From Paraclostridium ghonii (GTDB lineage: Bacteria > Bacillota > Clostridia > Peptostreptococcales > Peptostreptococcaceae): a stretch of 28,828 nt of DNA. This document shows, one piece after another, positions 1-7,880 of the stretch (its first letter is position 1; every line of letters begins with the position of its first letter). The notes under the pieces were generated by a model. The model ran no database searches. It saw nothing but the letters and a program-made list of their open reading frames with translations, and had not been told where the DNA came from. Location: assembly GCF_023653455.1 (NCBI RefSeq), contig NZ_JAKEDR010000021.1, positions 1 through 28,828 on the forward strand, read 5' to 3'. Position numbers and translations under genes: made by a program.

Positions 1-83
1 ATATTCACATACAACTAAATCTTCAACTTCATCAATTTTCTCATCATGATATTTTTTATAATATATATCTTAGTAGTCTCCAT
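1..83 (-). CDS. fdhD: FdhD-like formate dehydrogenase accessory protein, 5' end only, with a frame break
   Basis: The minus strand has an ATG at 83-81, inside the 3' end of mobA, preceded by an AAGGAAG ribosome binding site about 9 bases upstream. This frame reads METTKIYIIKN and then soon stops. A -1 shift at the A6 run (forward T6, 52-57) continues instead as YHDEKIDEVEDLVVCEY to the window edge. The joined peptide resembles the FdhD N-terminus, which typically has a lysine-rich start followed by an acidic stretch and a (V/A)xEY/EV motif. FdhD transfers sulfur to the molybdenum cofactor of formate dehydrogenase, which suits the overlap with mobA. The break could be a real indel, slippage (the site reads A AAA AAT in frame), or a homopolymer sequencing error. 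Only about 27 residues are visible, so the family call is an inference. Confidence 0.5.
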
Positions 84-687
84 TTATTTCAACTTCCTTT
101 ATGAAATTATGTAAATCTTGTTGATTATTTAAATTAATAAAAATATTTTTATTAAAATTATTTTTATTAAAATCATCCTTATTTAAATAAGTTATATTTT
201 TATTTTCACTTGCTAAAAATCTAACTATAGATTTTTCATCACTTTCTAATAAGAATTTACCTATATCATTAAATAAGCTTTTTTTGTAAATCGCATGAAA
301 TGGCTCTGCAAAGTTATCAAACTTACAAATATAAGCATCATTTTCTTCGTTTAAAGTATCTTTTAAAAACTTAATATAATTGTCATCAATATTAGGCATA
401 TCACATGCTAAAAAATAAACATATTCACTATTCGCACACTTAAGACCTATATGTATCCCACTTAAAGGTCCACAATCTTTAATTTCATCACTTACAATTT
501 TATAATCACAATCATTGTAAAATTCAGGTTTGTTCGTAACAATTATGATTTCATTAAAATTTTTTTTTAATTTATTAGCTAAATCATATACAAGTCTTTT
601 TTCATATATAACTAAAAACTGCTTATCAAACTTCATCCTACTACTTTTCCCACCAGCTAATATAACTGCACTCTTACATAAACTCAT
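70..687 (-). CDS. mobA: Molybdenum cofactor guanylyltransferase MobA
   Basis: The 205-residue protein is the usual MobA size. MobA joins GMP from GTP to molybdopterin to make the guanine dinucleotide cofactor used by enzymes such as formate dehydrogenase; it acts in the cytosol. The N-terminus carries the nucleotidyltransferase signature LAGGKSSRM (about residues 10-18) followed by a conserved Lys (K22). CGPLSGI lies near 72-78, and the metal-binding aspartate is in ACDMPN (D96). The C-terminus has the typical INLNNQQDL stretch. The start is supported by an AAGGGAG site about 8 bases upstream. The 3' end overlaps a probable fdhD start by 14 bases, which suggests translational coupling in a cofactor-maturation operon that continues off the window. 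Confidence 0.9.
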   Translation of the reverse strand: MSLCKSAVILAGGKSSRMKFDKQFLVIYEKRLVYDLANKLKKNFNEIIIVTNKPEFYNDCDYKIVSDEIKDCGPLSGIHIGLKCANSEYVYFLACDMPNIDDNYIKFLKDTLNEENDAYICKFDNFAEPFHAIYKKSLFNDIGKFLLESDEKSIVRFLASENKNITYLNKDDFNKNNFNKNIFINLNNQQDLHNFIKEVEINGDY

Positions 688-977
688 ACTTTCTACTCCC
701 TTATTAGCTTTTATATCACATAACTTTAAATCTGATATTTTACATATTGAACCTAAAGTCGTATTACTTAAACATTTATATCACTACATAATTATTATTA
801 TTATAATATTGAATTTTGTATACATTCCAATTTTTTTAAAAAAAATGTCAGTTTTAATTATCCACTATACAATATTTTATAGCATAATCAATTTATTGCG
901 TTCCATTATTTTACAAGTATAAAATATCATAATATAGTAGTTAATACAACGAAAAAATAAAAGCAAAAAAATAAAGC

Positions 978-1137
978 CTCAAAATAGTAAAAGTACTTAG
1001 GGTGGAAATATAAGTTTTGCTCCCAAATCTTATATTTCACTACTCTCATATAGCGAACGTAGTCGCTTAAAAAGATGCTTTGAAGGTCGCTTAAACTTAT
1101 ATCTCCACCCTGGGCTACTCATTATACTTATTTTGAG
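978..1137 (-). repeat. Structured repeat family 2, copy 1 (long imperfect hairpin)
   Basis: Two arms of about 40 bases face each other: 978-1017 (CTCAAAATAG...AAGTTT) and 1093-1137. The best-paired part is AGGGTGGAAATATAAGTTT against its partner; its one non-Watson-Crick position is a G-U pair only on the minus strand, so the structure is assigned there. Read on that strand, the interior holds AAGCGACCTTCAAAGCATCTTT, shared with copy 2 at 6495-6624, and GCAAAACTTATA on the far side. The element starts 16 bases after the exonuclease stop, and a T-rich tract follows on the minus strand, so it may also terminate that transcript. No known RNA family was recognised. Confidence 0.7.
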
Positions 1138-1153
1138 TTTTTTTTTTATATTT

Positions 1154-2422
1154 TTATAGTTTTATACTTTTCATTTCGTATTTATCTAATTGTTCTCTTA
1201 GTACTTGTTTATCTATGTTTATCTTTAAATCATCTACAGTTAAGTCTATATCTATGTCGGTTTTTATTGTTGCTAATTTTTTAGACATAAATGCATTATC
1301 TTTTTGCTCAACTAACTTTTTCATAGGATTTCTTATTCCTAATTCATTTTTCCAGTCTGTTGCTTTTAACTTTAATCCTTTTTCATCCAAGGCTTCTATA
1401 TCTTTATATATATCTTCTAATGTGTTGTATTTTTGAAGTAAAGGTATACTTGTTGTATCTCCTAGTCCTTTTATCCCAGGTATATTATCTGATGAGTCTC
1501 CAGATATAGCTTTATAGTCAACAATTTGATGGGGTTTTAAACTTTTTACTTTCTTTAATAAGTCCACTGTATATTCAAAAGTATTATTTGGTAAATTACA
1601 TTGTTTTAAATTTATATCACAAGCTTTAGCTATATCAGTAGCTTTTGATGTGTTCATCCAAACAACAGTATTATAATCTACTAATTGTAAATAGTCTTCA
1701 TCTTTAGTATATAATGCTACTGGAATTTGAGATTGGAATTTTTTTGATAAAGTTCCTGCAAAATCATCAGCTTCAAATACATTTGTATAGTCTTTGCTTG
1801 GACTAGAAATTAAAACTTTTACTCCTATCGCCTCAAGCATATCTCTTAGTAAATCATATTGTTCTTTTAAAGGAACTTCTATAGGCTTTCTTGTACCTTT
1901 GTAATCATTATATATTAATTTTCTAAAAGTCATTCTTGTAGAATCTAGGCATACGGCTAAGTGTGTAGGTTTTTGCTCTCTTATCATAGATAGCATAATT
2001 TGCATAAATCCAAAAACTCCATTTGTATATATACCGTCTTTTGTTTGAAGTATTTTATCATAGTATTGTTCTTTTTCTTCTATAGTTTTAGCAAACATTA
2101 TTTGTCTTGGAAGTCTTGCAAAGTAACTCGTACTAAGTAATGATGACCCATCTATAACAAGTAGCTTTTCTTTATCTGTAATTTCATTTATTTGTACATC
2201 TTCTATTTTTTCAATTTTGTTATATTCTGTATTTGTAGTTTCCTCTGTTGTAGATATTTCTTCTTGTATATTATTAGTTTTTTTATTTTTCATTCTAAAA
2301 TCTGTGTTCAATCTAGATCCAACATAGCTATTAAGTCTTATACAATCACCTCTAGATAATTCAGATTCTTTGATTTTCTCTTCTTTAGCTTCTTTTTGTT
2401 CTAATAAATCAAATAAATCCAT
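1154..2422 (-). CDS. Stand-alone 5'-3' exonuclease (Pol I N-terminal / FEN-like) with N-terminal extension
   Basis: This 422-residue protein carries the 5' nuclease domain found at the N-terminus of DNA polymerase I, but no 3'-5' exonuclease or polymerase domain. Acidic metal-binding positions are visible: IDGSS (D91), CLDSTR (D160), EADD (217-220) and TKDED (D241, D243). YKGTR (174-178) lies in the helical arch, and GDSSDNIPGIKGLG (D309, D312) is the helix-three-turn-helix DNA-binding motif. It probably removes RNA primers or flaps. The domain begins near residue 86. The preceding region is unusual: charged and low-complexity, with a Glu/Thr/Asn-rich segment at about 52-75, and no family was recognised for it. 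The start has an AAGAGGAG site. Family 2 repeat copy 1 lies just downstream. Confidence 0.88.
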   Translation of the reverse strand: MDLFDLLEQKEAKEEKIKESELSRGDCIRLNSYVGSRLNTDFRMKNKKTNNIQEEISTTEETTNTEYNKIEKIEDVQINEITDKEKLLVIDGSSLLSTSYFARLPRQIMFAKTIEEKEQYYDKILQTKDGIYTNGVFGFMQIMLSMIREQKPTHLAVCLDSTRMTFRKLIYNDYKGTRKPIEVPLKEQYDLLRDMLEAIGVKVLISSPSKDYTNVFEADDFAGTLSKKFQSQIPVALYTKDEDYLQLVDYNTVVWMNTSKATDIAKACDINLKQCNLPNNTFEYTVDLLKKVKSLKPHQIVDYKAISGDSSDNIPGIKGLGDTTSIPLLQKYNTLEDIYKDIEALDEKGLKLKATDWKNELGIRNPMKKLVEQKDNAFMSKKLATIKTDIDIDLTVDDLKINIDKQVLREQLDKYEMKSIKL

Positions 2423-2464
2423 AAGTTTCTCCTCTTTTTAATGATCATTAATTTCAATATATTA

Positions 2465-2473
2465 ATTATAACA
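2465..2473 (-). promoter_or_regulatory. Candidate extended -10 promoter for the exonuclease gene
   Basis: The minus strand reads TGTTATAAT (TGn plus a perfect TATAAT at 2470-2465), about 43 bases upstream of the ATG. The hexamer 17 bases further upstream (TCAAAA) is a poor -35 match, so this rests on the extended -10 alone. Confidence 0.45.
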
Positions 2474-2527
2474 TATACCTTTTATTATTTTGATATTATA
2501 AAACTATTAACTATATTTGCTATAGAA

Positions 2528-2575
2528 AAAGAAGGATATATTGTCTTTTATCAGATCAATATACCCTGCTTTTTT
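2528..2575 (-). terminator. Intrinsic terminator downstream of mgtA
   Basis: The stem AGGATATATTG (2533-2543) pairs with CAATATACCCT (2557-2567). On the minus strand the hairpin is followed by TCTTTTTCT, suiting termination of mgtA transcripts. On the plus strand it is followed by GCTTTTTTG, so it may act both ways. It lies about 170 bases beyond the mgtA stop, with repeat family 1 copy A in between. Confidence 0.65.
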
Positions 2576-2592
2576 GTTCTGTTCTGTAATCT

Positions 2593-2650
2593 AAATGGAA
2601 TATATATAGGAGGACTTTAACGTTTCGTCAGTCTATATATATTTCCATTT
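2593..2650 (-). repeat. Structured repeat family 1, copy A (short form)
   Basis: The arms AAATGGAATATATATAG and CTATATATATTTCCATTT form a stem of about 17 bp with one bulged base. Read on the minus strand, the loop is ACTGACGAAACGTTAAAGTCC. It shares CTGACGAAACGTTAAAG with copies B (13960-14040) and C (24796-24882). Copy A lacks the inner AAAGCC/GGCTTT hairpin of the other two. It lies between the mgtA stop and the terminator at 2528-2575. Confidence 0.75.
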
Positions 2651-2744
2651 GTTAATAACTTTTTTAATAGTCTACATATATTAATGAACTATCTATATCT
2701 ATAAACCATATTTTTATAAATTATATTTGTATTAAATAGATTAT

Positions 2745-5447
2745 CTATAATAATTCTCCATATTTTTTTATATATATTTTTTTAACTATAGTAACTAAAA
2801 CCATATATCCGATTATTGTAGCTATTAACCATGCAAAGTATACCATTGGCATAGGATAAAGTTTTAATGCACTTCCAAATGGAGTATATGGTATTATTGT
2901 TCCTACTGCTATACCAATAGTTGTTACTATCATTACAGGAAGTGATGCTATACTTTGAACAAATGGTATCTTTGGAGTTCTTATCATGTGAATTACTAAT
3001 GTTTGAGACCATAGCGATTCAACAAACCATCCTGCATTAAATAACATCATAAATAAAGTCTTATCTACTCCTGGATCGTTGTATCCACCACCTACTACAG
3101 CAGGGCATATAACAAAGTACATTAATAGATATGTTGTTATATCAAATACTGAACTTGTAGGTCCTATCCATTTCATAAATTTACCAATTGATGATGCATC
3201 CCACTTGCGTGGTACTTTTAAATAGTCTTCATCTACATTATCCCATGGTATCGACATACAAGATATATCGTATATAAGATTTAACATTAATAATTGAACT
3301 GGAAGCATCGGTAAAAATGGTAAGAATATACTTGAAGCTAATACACTAAACATATTACCAAAATTTGAACTTGCGGTCATTTTTATATATTTGATTATAT
3401 TTGCATAAGTTTTACGACCTTCTTTTATTCCTTTTTCAAGAACCATTAAGTCTTTTTCAAGTAATATTATATCTGCCGACTCTTTTGCTATATCTACACC
3501 TGTATCAACTGATATACCAACATCTGCTTTTCTCATAGCTGGTGCATCATTTATTCCATCTCCCATAAATCCAACTACGTGACCATTACTTCTTAACATT
3601 GACACTACTCTAGATTTTTGCTCTGGTGAAAGTTTTGCAAATACATTTGTATTTTCTACTTCTTCTTTTAACTCTTCATCTGACATTACTTCAACTTGGT
3701 GTCCAAGTATTATATGACCTACATCTATTCCAACTTGTTTACATACATATTTTGTTACTTTTTCATTGTCTCCAGTTAATACCTTTACATCTACACCATA
3801 TTCATTTAAAGTTTTTATAGCCTCGTATGATGACTCTTTTGGAGGATCTAAAAATGCTATATATCCAACTAAAATCATATCTTTCTCATCAGCTATTGAG
3901 AATTCTGTGTTTTTTGATACGTTAGCTTTTCTAGCTACTCCGATAACTCTCATACCTTTTCCATTTAAATCTTCTACCGTTTTTAATACTTTTTCTTTTA
4001 AATTTTCAGTTAATTTAACTACTTCGCCTCTATATTCAACTTGACTTGAAATGTCTAACATTTCTTCTACTGCACCTTTTGTTAACAAGTGATTGTTACT
4101 ATTTTCATCACTTAAAACTACTGACATTTTACGGCGAGTAAAGTCAAATGGTATTTCATCAACTTTTTCATATGATTTTAAAATTCCAGATAAATTCTTT
4201 TTCTCCCCATATTCAAGTATCGCTAAATCTAGTAAATTTTTAAGTCCTGTTTGAAAATGACTTATTAAATATCCATGTTTTAAAACACTTAAGTTTTCAT
4301 TTCCTTCAACATCTAAGTGACGTTCTAATATTATTTTATCTTCTGTTAAAGTCCCTGTTTTATCAGTACATAATACATCTATTGCTCCAAAATTTTGGAT
4401 AGAGTTTAAATTTTTAACTATTGCTTTTCTCTTAGACATTGCTACAGCACCTTTTGCAAGGTTTGTTGTCACTATCATAGGTAACATTTCAGGAGTTAAA
4501 CCTACTGCAATTGATATACCAAATAAAAATGCTTGTACCCAGTCTCCATCAGTTATTCCATTTATTATAAAAATTGTTGGAGCCATTATTGCCATAAATT
4601 TAATTAAAATCATACTTACTGAGTTTACACCTTTATCAAAGCTTGTTTCTTCTCTTTTTTCTGTAACTATATCAGCTATGTTTCCTATAAAAGTATCATC
4701 TCCTGTAACTGCTACAACTGCAGTTGCTGATCCACTTATTACATTCGTTCCCATAAAAGCTAAATTTTCAAACTCAAGTGGAGATTGACTCATTGCAGAA
4801 ACTGTTTCTAACTCTTTTCCAAACTTTTCAACAGGTTCAGATTCCCCCGTCATTGATGCTTGACTTATAAATAAATCCTTTGATGATACTATTCTTATAT
4901 CTGCTGGAATCATATCTCCTGCAGCTAACTTTATTATATCCCCTGGAACTAATTCATTTATAGGTACTTCTACTTCTTCTTCACTACGTAATACTGTAGC
5001 TGTAGTTATTATCATTTCTCTTAATTTTTTACCCGCGCTACTTGACTTACCTTCTTGAACAAATTTTAATACTCCACTTAATGTAACCATAGTTCCTATT
5101 ATGATTACTGCAGTTAAACTTTTGTCTTCTGGTGGAGCTATAATAAAGTCTGTTATAAATGATATTAAAGCAAGCACTACAAGTATTATTGTAAATGGGT
5201 TTACAAATGCATGGAATAATCTTTTATACCAAGTGTCATTATTTTTATCTGTAATTTCATTTAATCCATATTCTTCAATTCTATCTTTAGCAACTTTATC
5301 ACTTAATCCATTTAAATCTGTTTGTAAAAAATCAAACAATTCTGCTTGTGATAATACTGCAGCTTTGTTTAATTTGTTTTCTGTTAAATTTTTTCTTTCC
5401 TCTTTTAATTCTTCTTTTCTTTTTGTTTTCATATTCATCATTTTCAT
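2745..5447 (-). CDS. mgtA: Magnesium-importing P-type ATPase (MgtA/MgtB type)
   Basis: The 900-residue protein matches the P3B magnesium transporter family, which imports Mg2+ across the cytoplasmic membrane at the expense of ATP. Visible P-type motifs are the actuator MTGESEP, the phosphorylation site [11 protein letters not shown] (catalytic Asp near residue 362), KGAVEEML in the nucleotide-binding domain, LTGDNEKV, and the hinge GDGINDAPA. The membrane motif [10 protein letters not shown], with [10 protein letters not shown] after it, is typical of MgtA. About ten membrane segments fit the hydrophobicity, with the C-terminal bundle after about residue 690. The start has an AAGGAGGG site 6 bases upstream. 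The M-box riboswitch at 5865-6022 and two terminators in the leader indicate induction when Mg2+ is low. Confidence 0.95.
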   Translation of the reverse strand: MKMMNMKTKRKEELKEERKNLTENKLNKAAVLSQAELFDFLQTDLNGLSDKVAKDRIEEYGLNEITDKNNDTWYKRLFHAFVNPFTIILVVLALISFITDFIIAPPEDKSLTAVIIIGTMVTLSGVLKFVQEGKSSSAGKKLREMIITTATVLRSEEEVEVPINELVPGDIIKLAAGDMIPADIRIVSSKDLFISQASMTGESEPVEKFGKELETVSAMSQSPLEFENLAFMGTNVISGSATAVVAVTGDDTFIGNIADIVTEKREETSFDKGVNSVSMILIKFMAIMAPTIFIINGITDGDWVQAFLFGISIAVGLTPEMLPMIVTTNLAKGAVAMSKRKAIVKNLNSIQNFGAIDVLCTDKTGTLTEDKIILERHLDVEGNENLSVLKHGYLISHFQTGLKNLLDLAILEYGEKKNLSGILKSYEKVDEIPFDFTRRKMSVVLSDENSNNHLLTKGAVEEMLDISSQVEYRGEVVKLTENLKEKVLKTVEDLNGKGMRVIGVARKANVSKNTEFSIADEKDMILVGYIAFLDPPKESSYEAIKTLNEYGVDVKVLTGDNEKVTKYVCKQVGIDVGHIILGHQVEVMSDEELKEEVENTNVFAKLSPEQKSRVVSMLRSNGHVVGFMGDGINDAPAMRKADVGISVDTGVDIAKESADIILLEKDLMVLEKGIKEGRKTYANIIKYIKMTASSNFGNMFSVLASSIFLPFLPMLPVQLLMLNLIYDISCMSIPWDNVDEDYLKVPRKWDASSIGKFMKWIGPTSSVFDITTYLLMYFVICPAVVGGGYNDPGVDKTLFMMLFNAGWFVESLWSQTLVIHMIRTPKIPFVQSIASLPVMIVTTIGIAVGTIIPYTPFGSALKLYPMPMVYFAWLIATIIGYMVLVTIVKKIYIKKYGELL

Positions 5448-5501
5448 ATTATTCCCTCCTTACGATTTGGGTAAGTGCATGAGAATAAATGACAAAATAA
5501 A

Positions 5502-5535
5502 TGCCTGTTACTATATTATTTTTAGTAAACAGGCA
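5502..5535 (-). terminator. Second terminator in the mgtA leader, just upstream of the start codon
   Basis: TGCCTGTTACTA (5502-5513) pairs with TAGTAAACAGGCA (5523-5535), leaving one bulged base. On the minus strand the stem is followed by TTTATTTTG. It ends about 55 bases before the mgtA ATG and about 50 bases after the stop of the small leader ORF. It would stop transcription after the small ORF unless something prevents its folding or action. Confidence 0.65.
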
Positions 5536-5565
5536 GCATAAATAAAACTCTTGTACTTTATTTTT

Positions 5566-5647
5566 AAATTGAAAACAAAATGAGCTTATATAGTTAGTAT
5601 ATCAGTATATAACATATCACTTTTACTAACTATTTTGTTTTCAATTT
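5566..5647 (-). promoter_or_regulatory. Long bulged hairpin overlapping the 3' end of the leader ORF
   Basis: On the minus strand the 24-base arm at 5647-5624 (AAATTGAAAACAAAAT plus AGTTAGTA) is fully complementary to the arm at 5599-5566, apart from an 8-base bulge, ATAAGCTC, at 5589-5582. The 24-base loop lies inside the ORF. The ORF stop codon TAA (5588-5586) sits in the bulge. A ribosome reading to the stop would therefore open the hairpin. This is a candidate translation-sensitive switch between the M-box and mgtA. Confidence 0.65.
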
Positions 5648-5729
5648 TACAATAAAAATAGAGCCAATCTGAGTCTTGTTCAAGTTCTATGCCATCTGTT
5701 CTCATACACCTACTACTTTCTAAGTCCAC
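5586..5729 (-). CDS. 47-codon leader ORF between the M-box riboswitch and mgtA
   Basis: A GTG start at 5729-5727 is preceded by GGAGGTGA (5744-5737), an eight-base match to the 16S anti-Shine-Dalgarno, 7 bases away. The frame runs 47 codons to TAA. The peptide starts MDLESSRCMRTDGIELEQ and continues with an aromatic stretch DWLYFYCKIENK; it has no signal or membrane segment. I do not recognise a family. It lies downstream of the M-box terminator, so it would be made only when the riboswitch allows read-through. It is followed by a second terminator and then mgtA. It could be a regulatory leader peptide, in concept like mgtL of enteric bacteria but not visibly related, or a small functional protein co-induced at low Mg2+. 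The very strong ribosome binding site argues that it is translated. Confidence 0.6.
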   Translation of the reverse strand: MDLESSRCMRTDGIELEQDSDWLYFYCKIENKIVSKSDMLYTDILTI

Positions 5730-5790
5730 TTTATTTTCACCTCCATAATTCAAATTAATTCATGTTTAATTAATACTTTTGATTTTTAGC

Positions 5791-5825
5791 ATTAAAAAAT
5801 CCTCGTTTGTTTTGGTAAACGAGGA
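5791..5825 (-). terminator. Expression-platform terminator of the M-box riboswitch
   Basis: CCTCGTTT (5801-5808) pairs with AAACGAGG (5817-5824). On the minus strand the stem is followed by ATTTTTTAAT. It lies about 40 bases after the aptamer, as expected for a switch that terminates when Mg2+ is bound. Confidence 0.8.
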
Positions 5826-5864
5826 TAATGAAAGCGCAATTAAAAAGTATCTTCTACTGTATAC

Positions 5865-6022
5865 TTAATAATATTCGTCCAAGCTTTAGCTTCTTAGGGC
5901 AATGTAATTGCATTAGAATACGCCTTCTTCGACGTATACTGCTAACCATCTAATAGTGTCTCCACTATTTCGCGGCAGCAACCCGTATCCCTAAGGTAAC
6001 CTCACCTACCGAAACTATTTAA
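5865..6022 (-). ncRNA. M-box (ykoK leader) magnesium riboswitch
   Basis: On the minus strand the conserved M-box blocks appear in order: GGTAGGTGAGGTTACC, GATACGGGTTGCTGCCGC, the AGATGGTTAGCAG region, ATTGCCCTAAGAAGC and GCTAAAGCTTGGACGA. The M-box aptamer binds several Mg2+ ions and compacts to favour termination. The terminator at 5791-5825 and the downstream mgtA fit this. The boundaries are estimated from the outer P1 pairing and may be off by about 10 bases. Confidence 0.93.
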
Positions 6023-6039
6023 TTATATCTTACTTTTTC

Positions 6040-6068
6040 ATTATATTCAGAACTTTTAAAATTGTCAA
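6040..6068 (-). promoter_or_regulatory. Consensus sigma-A promoter for the M-box/mgtA transcript
   Basis: A perfect TTGACA (6068-6063), a 17-base spacer and a perfect TATAAT (6045-6040) lie on the minus strand. Transcription would start about 10 bases before the riboswitch. Confidence 0.88.
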
Positions 6069-6078
6069 CCATAGATTT

Positions 6079-6117
6079 CAAAAAAGTTCTAAGTTTTTTA
6101 ATCTTAGAACTTTTTAT
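6079..6117 (-). terminator. Terminator after the 85-residue gene
   Basis: AAAAAGTTCTAAG (6081-6093) pairs perfectly with CTTAGAACTTTTT (6103-6115). It starts 7 bases after the stop of the upstream minus-strand gene and separates it from the mgtA promoter. Its symmetry means it could work in either direction. Confidence 0.75.
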
Positions 6118-6123
6118 TTATTA

Positions 6124-6381
6124 CTATGCATCAAAATCTACATGAACTTTTCCTATTGGAGTATTTATGTCTATGTAAGATAAATTAAAGTTTTCATCCA
6201 TAATATCTATCTTATATTCAAAGAATATATCATCTTCTTTCTTAGACATAAATATGTAACTTCCATTTTCTTTTTCTTCAATTTCATCACATATTTCATC
6301 GTATATTTCTTCTCCACTTATATATCCATTGTATCCTGCAGCTTTCATTTTATCTTCTATTAATTTATATATTTCTTCCAT
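6124..6381 (-). CDS. Small acidic protein of unknown function
   Basis: This 85-residue protein is rich in Glu, Asp and Ile, has no signal peptide or membrane segment, and is probably cytosolic. Its first half looks helical (MEEIYKLIEDKMKAAGY, then EEIYDEICDEIEEKE); its second half looks like alternating beta strands (GSYIFMSKKEDDIFFEYKIDI, NLSYIDINTPIGKVHVDFDA). I do not recognise a family. The start follows an AAGAAGG site, and the gene has its own terminator, so it is probably a single-gene unit. Coding is supported by the binding site, the terminator and an ordinary amino acid composition rather than by homology. Confidence 0.75.
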   Translation of the reverse strand: MEEIYKLIEDKMKAAGYNGYISGEEIYDEICDEIEEKENGSYIFMSKKEDDIFFEYKIDIMDENFNLSYIDINTPIGKVHVDFDA

Positions 6382-6494
6382 TATATTACCTTCTTTCTAT
6401 ATATCTATAAAATACAGTCTACAATCAGTTTTTATATATTGTCAACTATATATACATATTTTCTTAATACTTTCCATTTTCCCACCCCTGCAAA

Positions 6495-6624
6495 AGCTAA
6501 ATAAGTATTAAGTTAACGAAGATGAGGTTATTATATAAGTTTTAGCGCCCTTCAAAGCATCTTTCCCGCTTTAGAAGCAAAACTTATATAATAACCTCAT
6601 TTTTTAAAACTCTATTTATTTAGC
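6495..6624 (+). repeat. Structured repeat family 2, copy 2 (long hairpin)
   Basis: The arms at 6495-6546 and 6573-6624 pair over about 50 bases, including an uninterrupted ATGAGGTTATTATATAAGTTTT block and matching AGCTAAATAA ends. In the plus orientation the apical part reads TTAGCGCCCTTCAAAGCATCTTTCC, then CGCTTTAGAAGCAAAACTT. It shares the CCTTCAAAGCATCTTT core and flanking AAGTTT/AAAACTT with copy 1. The orientation is set by the shared core. It begins 4 bases beyond the thiT stop, so on the minus strand it lies in the 3' UTR of the thiamin operon and probably serves as its terminator (TTTAGCTTTTGC follows). Confidence 0.7.
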
Positions 6625-6628
6625 TTTT

Positions 6629-7231
6629 CTAATTACTACTTAAATTTATCGATCTATTTAATCGTTCAAGTGGAAGTATTCCAATTATTAATATAGACAA
6701 TAACCCCTCTACTCCTAAACTTGATACATTGTATAAGAATGAGTATACAAATACGTTCATTCCTTCTGGAGCATAGTCTCCAAAGAATACACATCCTGAT
6801 ATTATATTCATAGATACACTAATAACTAACGCAAATAGGCATCCTAGTATAACCTTTGATTTTTTCTCTTTCCCCAATGTTCCAGCTAATCCAAGTAACA
6901 TTGTTGGTAATATATAATCTAGTAAAAATTGTGCTGGATGTATTATATACGGTCCATTTAATAATTTTAATAATCCATAAACTAGTCCACCAGTTATGCC
7001 TACAGTATTTCCAAATAAAACTGAAAGTAACATCGTTGGTAACATTGAAAATAAAGATATCTCTCCACCTTGAGGATATTTTATAAACTGTATCATACTA
7101 AGTATATATGATATAGCACTAAACATACCTATCATAACAACTGTTTTCGTAGTGAATTTGGTATTTTTTAAACCTTTTAGGTAATATATAAAAAATCCTA
7201 TACTACCTAATATTATGATTGCATTTATCAT
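6629..7231 (-). CDS. thiT: Thiamin ECF transporter S component ThiT, second copy
   Basis: This 200-residue membrane protein has about six hydrophobic segments and the ThiT signatures GLLKLLNG and HPAQFLLDY. ThiT is the substrate-binding subunit of an energy-coupling factor transporter and uses shared EcfA/A'/T modules encoded elsewhere. The start lies 29 bases inside thiE, after a GCAGGAGG site, so translation is coupled. It aligns without gaps to the other ThiT at 7881-8483, with over half the residues identical by eye. It is the last gene of the operon and is followed at once by repeat family 2 copy 2. It may take up thiamin or a related precursor; the sequence alone does not decide between them. 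Confidence 0.88.
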   Translation of the reverse strand: MINAIIILGSIGFFIYYLKGLKNTKFTTKTVVMIGMFSAISYILSMIQFIKYPQGGEISLFSMLPTMLLSVLFGNTVGITGGLVYGLLKLLNGPYIIHPAQFLLDYILPTMLLGLAGTLGKEKKSKVILGCLFALVISVSMNIISGCVFFGDYAPEGMNVFVYSFLYNVSSLGVEGLLSILIIGILPLERLNRSINLSSN

Positions 7232-7868
7232 AATTAACCTCCTGCATGTATTCTTTCAAAGATGTTGTCCACTTTAAACATTCACTATATATATCATCGC
7301 ACTTTAATATAGCCGATACTATTGCATATCCTTCTATATTTATACCCTTAAATGCCTCTATGTTATCTAAATTTATCCCACCTATTAAAACTTTAGGTAT
7401 ATCAACTTTTTCATCAATTTCTTTTAGTTGATCTACTGTAACTATAGTAGCATCATTTTTAGTAGTTGTATTAAACATAGCCCCTACTCCTATATAATCT
7501 GCCCCACCATTTTTTGCATCAACAGCTTCTTCTATGTTATGTGCTGATATTCCTATGATTTTATCTTTTCCTATTAACTGTCTAACTTCTTTTAAAGGTA
7601 TGTCACTTTGTCCCACATGAACGCCATCAGCGTCACAAAGCATAGCAATATCTACTCTATCATTTATTATAAATAAAGCATTATATTTTTTAGTAAGCTC
7701 TCTTAATTTATATGCTTTTTCTAAAAATTCTTTTCCATTGGCATTTTTTTCTCTTAACTGTAAAGTTGTTACCCCGCCTTTTAATGCATCTTCTATACAT
7801 TTATAAAAATCTCTTCCATTTAGTATTTCTGAGTCAGTAACTAAATATAATTTTAATTTTTCTTCCAT
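7203..7868 (-). CDS. thiE: Thiamin phosphate synthase ThiE
   Basis: This 221-residue TIM-barrel enzyme couples HMP pyrophosphate with hydroxyethylthiazole phosphate to give thiamin phosphate. Family motifs seen are GGVTTLQLREKN (31-42, pyrophosphate and pyrimidine contacts), FIINDRVDIA, DGVHVGQSD, IIGISAHN, DYIGVGAMFNTTTK and VLIGGIN. The start has an AAAGGGAG site. It lies 12 bases after the first thiT and overlaps the second thiT by 29 bases. Together with ThiD and ThiM it completes salvage of both thiamin halves. No thiC, thiG or thiS is present in this window. Confidence 0.94.
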   Translation of the reverse strand: MEEKLKLYLVTDSEILNGRDFYKCIEDALKGGVTTLQLREKNANGKEFLEKAYKLRELTKKYNALFIINDRVDIAMLCDADGVHVGQSDIPLKEVRQLIGKDKIIGISAHNIEEAVDAKNGGADYIGVGAMFNTTTKNDATIVTVDQLKEIDEKVDIPKVLIGGINLDNIEAFKGINIEGYAIVSAILKCDDIYSECLKWTTSLKEYMQEVNYDKCNHNIR

Positions 7869-7880
7869 TTTGTTCTCCCT

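Noticed and set aside
530..922. Plus-strand open frame of 130 codons
   Set aside because: It runs antisense through the mobA 5' end and an AT-rich gap, has a low-complexity Ile/Leu/Phe-rich composition and no ribosome binding site.
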